From assembly GCA_024195265.1 (NCBI GenBank), contig JAJLRJ010000002.1, positions 52,065,043 through 52,129,042 of the forward strand: 64,000 nucleotides of DNA. The letters run 5' to 3'. Positions 61,070 to 64,000 of this stretch are shown in pieces. This stretch comes from Dendrophyllia cribrosa. Taxonomy: Eukaryota; Cnidaria; Anthozoa; Scleractinia; Dendrophylliidae. The stretch's first letter is position 1. Every line of letters starts with the position of its first letter. The translations under genes and the position numbers were made by a program. The notes under the pieces are model-generated. The model did not search any database, was not told the DNA's origin, and saw nothing but the letters and a program-made list of their open reading frames with translations.

Positions 61070-63428
61070 TCAGTGATCGGTTTTAGGGCGATTCTCGACC
61101 CAGGCCTGTATTTCCGGCACGTTTAGCACACGATTATAATGCTCCACCAACAGCGGGAATTCACTGAGATGCTTTGGAACAGCTGGTTTACCGTCGGCAA
61201 ACACATTACAGAGATTAAAGAATGTAATATCAGCATAGGTCATCTAAAGCATAAAACAATTAAAAAAATAATGTTGGTTGCATTAATAAGAAATACGGAT
61301 TAAATGTATACTGTTTCAAGAAAAAACAGGCTTCAGTTGATTTCTCCTGGAAAATAGAGCCGCTGTTAATGTCGTTAGTTAGTGCTTAATGTGGGTAAAT
61401 AAATGCTTACAGATTTATTAACCTCGCAAAGCTAGAGCCGAAGGCCGGTCGGGCCTTCGACCCGAGCTTCGCTCGGAATTTATCATTTCACCAATATCAG
61501 TTTGTTATGCAACTAAAATAACTAAGACTAAGAAAAATAGACCTTCTTTTGTTTGGCACATTTATTTGAAACTGTGTTAGTCAGTTTTTTGTCTTACCTT
61601 TTCTCCCAGGAAGAAATCTTTGCCTTCATTTCTGTCCTTTAAAATAGACTGGAATATTTGGAGTTTGGCTGGGAAAATGGTTTCAAAAAGTTCTTTCTTC
61701 AGTTTCCCCTATTACAAAGTTTAAAAAAATATATACATGATATGAAATAATGAACGATACGAGGAATGCTTGGAGGAAGGAAGGAAGGAAGGAAGGAAGG
61801 AAGGAAGGAAGGAAGGAAGGAAGGAAGGAAGGAAGGAAGGAAGGAAGGAAGGAAGGAAGGAAGGAAGGAAGGAAGGAAGGAAGGAAGGAAGGAAGGAAGG
61901 AAGGAAGGAAGGAAGGAAGGAAGGAAGGAAGGAAGGAAGGAAGGAAGGAAGGAAGGAAGGAAGGAAGGAAGGAAGGAAGGAAGGAAGGCCAAGGAAGGCC
62001 AAGGAAGGAAGGAAAGCCCTGAATCATTTAATGACTCGATGAAATAATCTTAACGTGTGCATGCAGAGAAAAAACAATGGCCCTGACGAATGACAGTGAA
62101 TAAGGATGGCGCGACTAAGACAAATGGATTTTCAGATGAAGAGAAAAGCGGAAGGAAAACTTCGCTGGATGGCACTCTTTATACAAGGCCAGAGTTTATT
62201 TTACAAAGCAACTAAAAACTTATAAAAATAGGTTTGGGGATGTTGCTTTTCACACTGAATGGATGAGTCAGAATCAGTATAAGACGGTGTTAAATGTAAA
62301 TAAAGTGTGGATAATTTGATTAATTTCAAAACATAATTTAAAATTAATTTTTAATTTAGAATATGAATGAATAAAAGTGAATGAATGAGCGAGCGAATGA
62401 ATGAATGAATGAATGAATGAATGAATATGTGAATGGATGGATGGGTGCATGGTTAATGAATCGTTTCGTGATTGATGAAAAGCGTGATTTCACTATTCAT
62501 GCAGCACTATATGCTTGAATTAAATAACAAAAATGACAAACCATTTTAGCTTCATCTTTCTCCATGAAGGCGTTAATTATGGCAACAACAACATCTTCAA
62601 CTCCATCAACAATCATGTCGGCGATGGCTTCGTCAAAACTGTCGTTTGGACTTAAACCTAAAAACAATACAAATGTAACCCTTCATTGTCTTACAGCAAT
62701 ATCCAATACATTTGATTCACTCGTTAGGTATTTAGCGACCGTATTCATGCTGTGCTAACTTACAAGAGCTTCTTAACCTTTTCAATCCCAGGGTCAGTTA
62801 TGGAGACGTGAAGTGTAGTTCTAACTTTTGAGTCTATGGACGAAATCCTATGGTGTGACCATTCAAATGAAACCTCTTCGGCAGTACTTTCGCATGGTAC
62901 CATTTGTTCTAACTTTTGAGTCGACTGATGAAATCCTATGGTGTGACCATTCAAATGAAACCTCTTCAGTAGTACTTTTGCATGGTACCATGTGATTTTA
63001 TTTATTTTACCTATTGTTGGAACGCCAGTTTGTCATCTACATATAAATTGCAGGTGCCAACTTGACAGCTCAGCAAAAAGTCCACAAAAAGGACTTAAAA
63101 AATGGGGGGAAAATGTCAGCACCTCAATGTTACAGCAGACGTCCAGAAAACTACACTGCTACCAGTGGAGAACTGAGCATGCGTTCAGTGCTCTTAATGA
63201 CGAAAAAAGATCTCCCTCGATCGAGATCAATATAAAGAACCAATGGCGGTCCTATGTTCACGGTTGATGTCGATGATGATGTTATCGATGGCACATCGAT
63301 TGATCTATGACCACGCCGGAACTTACCTGATTGTTTGCAGATGTACTTCATGATTGCATTAGACTGTCCAAGGGCTTTTCCTTCAGGAGTCACAATAAAT
63401 GGCGCTTGACCAAGAGGGGGTCTGCCAG
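61070..63428 (-). CDS. Second sigma-class GST gene, exons 2-5 (5' end off window)
   Basis: Exons in gene order: 63428-63327, 62657-62542, 61708-61598, 61243-61070, with GT-AG borders and consistent phases. Exon 2 reads GRPPLGQAPFIVTPEGKAL, then GQSNAIMKYICKQSG, keeping the cis-Pro and the Q-S glutathione contact. Exon 3 has FDEAIADMIVDGVEDVVVAI, exon 4 FPAKLQIFQSILKDRNEGKD and FFLGEK, exon 5 MTYADITFFNLCNVFADGKP and WVENRPKTDH with TGA at 61070-61072. Exon 1 with the catalytic Tyr was not found before 64000 and should lie further right. It faces the first GST gene tail to tail and is clearly diverged from it, so the duplication is old. Intron 3 contains a GGAA microsatellite. Cytosolic glutathione transferase by family. 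Confidence 0.88.
61772..62012. repeat. (GGAA)n microsatellite
   Basis: About 54 uninterrupted AGGA units, then AGGCCAAGGAAGGCCAAGG variants. It lies in intron 3 of the second GST gene. All six long Lys-Glu-Gly-Arg or Phe-Leu-Pro-Ser frames here are artefacts. Confidence 0.95.
62394..62427. repeat. (GAAT)n microsatellite
   Basis: About eight GAAT units in intron 3 of the second GST gene. Confidence 0.85.
62818..62993. repeat. 88-bp tandem duplication
   Basis: Two copies of a unit starting GTTCTAACTTTTGAGTC and containing TCCTATGGTGTGACCATTC and CATGGTACCAT, about 90% identical. Lies in intron 2 of the second GST gene. Confidence 0.85.
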
Positions 63429-63429
63429 C

Positions 63430-63820
63430 TGAAAAGAAATATACAAGGACTATTGTAAAATACAGTCGAAGCTTACGAGGGCTAGGTCTGTCCCGATTGT
63501 GCTCGGCAACTTTCGAGCAACTTTTGGCGTTTGGAGCAACGTTTTGCAGTTGTAGCAACCTCGAGAAAATTTCGCCTTTCTGAGCAACTTTTGAGCAAAT
63601 TATAGGTTTACAGCACACATCAAGCACGTAAAAGTAAACAATTTGATAGACAATTTCAATTTATGCGAAATATCGATGTTTATCAAGGCCATTTTCAACT
63701 AATAACTTGTCACTTGATAAGGCGTCAAATGAACCATAAATGGTGTTCCTTAAAATGCGCCTATATTTGCGAGGAACTCTTTAAAGCTTAAAGTTTCAAG
63801 CTTCTTAACCGATATTTGCA
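63430..63820. other. Intron 1 of the second GST gene (part)
   Basis: No exon 1 candidate found. GAGCAACTTTT-type words recur at 63507-63600. Otherwise nothing. Confidence 0.4.
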
Positions 63821-63822
63821 AT

Positions 63823-64000
63823 TATAGCGGAGCTCTCGCGGGCTGAAGGCCCGCTGCGGAGCCCCATACACATAGAACCTATGCCCGTCATTTTTCATGG
63901 TCATGGCTAGCGGAATGTTTCACGGGCGGCGTCTGTAACATGTGTGTCCGTCGAGCAAGGCTAGCTCGCGGGCGCGTATGACGTTGCAAAACATGCGCGT
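63823..64000. repeat. CG-rich interspersed repeat, copy 2 (cut by window end)
   Basis: Inverted relative of 57373-57556: CGCGGGCTGAAGGCCCGCTG, ATAGAACCTATGCCCGTCAT, TTTTTCATGGTCATGGCTAG and GCTCGCGGGCGCGTATGACG. The window ends inside it. Confidence 0.75.

Noticed and set aside
61683..62047. Six overlapping Lys-Glu-Gly-Arg or Phe-Leu-Pro-Ser frames
   Set aside because: The (GGAA)n microsatellite in an intron.
63430..64000. Exon 1 of the second GST gene
   Set aside because: No minus-strand segment resembling the YFN-RGRAE start with a GT donor was found; it should lie beyond the window.

Overview
The window looks like nuclear DNA of a cnidarian, most likely a stony coral or close anthozoan. 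It is AT-rich and intron-bearing, with sparse host genes in a dense background of transposon relics, foldback (MITE-like) elements and minisatellites. Pointers to Cnidaria are the two sigma-type glutathione S-transferase (GST) genes, a tRNA-headed SINE, a Ngaro-type tyrosine-recombinase retroelement and relics of THAP and P2X7-like genes. The organism call is inference; no search could be run.

Layout. 1-7.3 kb: no recognisable gene, with a very degenerate ~20-bp minisatellite at 1-3.1 kb. 7.35-12.0 kb: a 4.6-kb TTAA-flanked DNA transposon with two convergent broken genes, a THAP-domain gene (+) and a P2X7-intracellular-domain-like gene (-). 13.9-19.2 kb: a structurally complete Ngaro-type retroelement with A1-ORFs-B1A2-B2 split direct repeats, intact gag and tyrosine recombinase, and a frameshifted RT/RNase H. 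20.9-22.4 kb: a 17-bp minisatellite split by a foldback, then a 501-bp palindrome with a 9-bp target duplication. 22.9-39.3 kb: both ends carry the same terminal inverted repeat and an exact 9-bp target duplication, so this 16.4 kb may be a single Mutator-size-class element. It holds nested elements, two related palindromic minisatellites and scattered coding-like islands. A 1.4-kb relative sits immediately next to it.

40.8-44.1 kb: more foldback and TTAA elements, one interrupted by a Penelope-like retroelement tail. 44.8-49.6 kb: a complete five-exon sigma-class GST gene (+, 210 aa). Part of its last exon and its 3' flank were duplicated at 55.3-59.2 kb, where the copy has since taken insertions. 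51.5-52.7 kb: two 24-bp minisatellite arrays enclosing a LINE reverse-transcriptase fragment. 61.1-63.4 kb: exons 2-5 of a second GST gene (-); exon 1 lies beyond the window.

The strongest unexpected signal is the octamer TACATGTA. I count 21 copies against about two expected from base composition, 15 of them inside the 16.4-kb element. Comparing diverged copies of the same sequence shows exact 6-bp CATGTA gains at TA sites. That is what excision of Tc1-like transposons with CA...TG ends and a 2-nt stagger would leave, and two such elements are present in the window.
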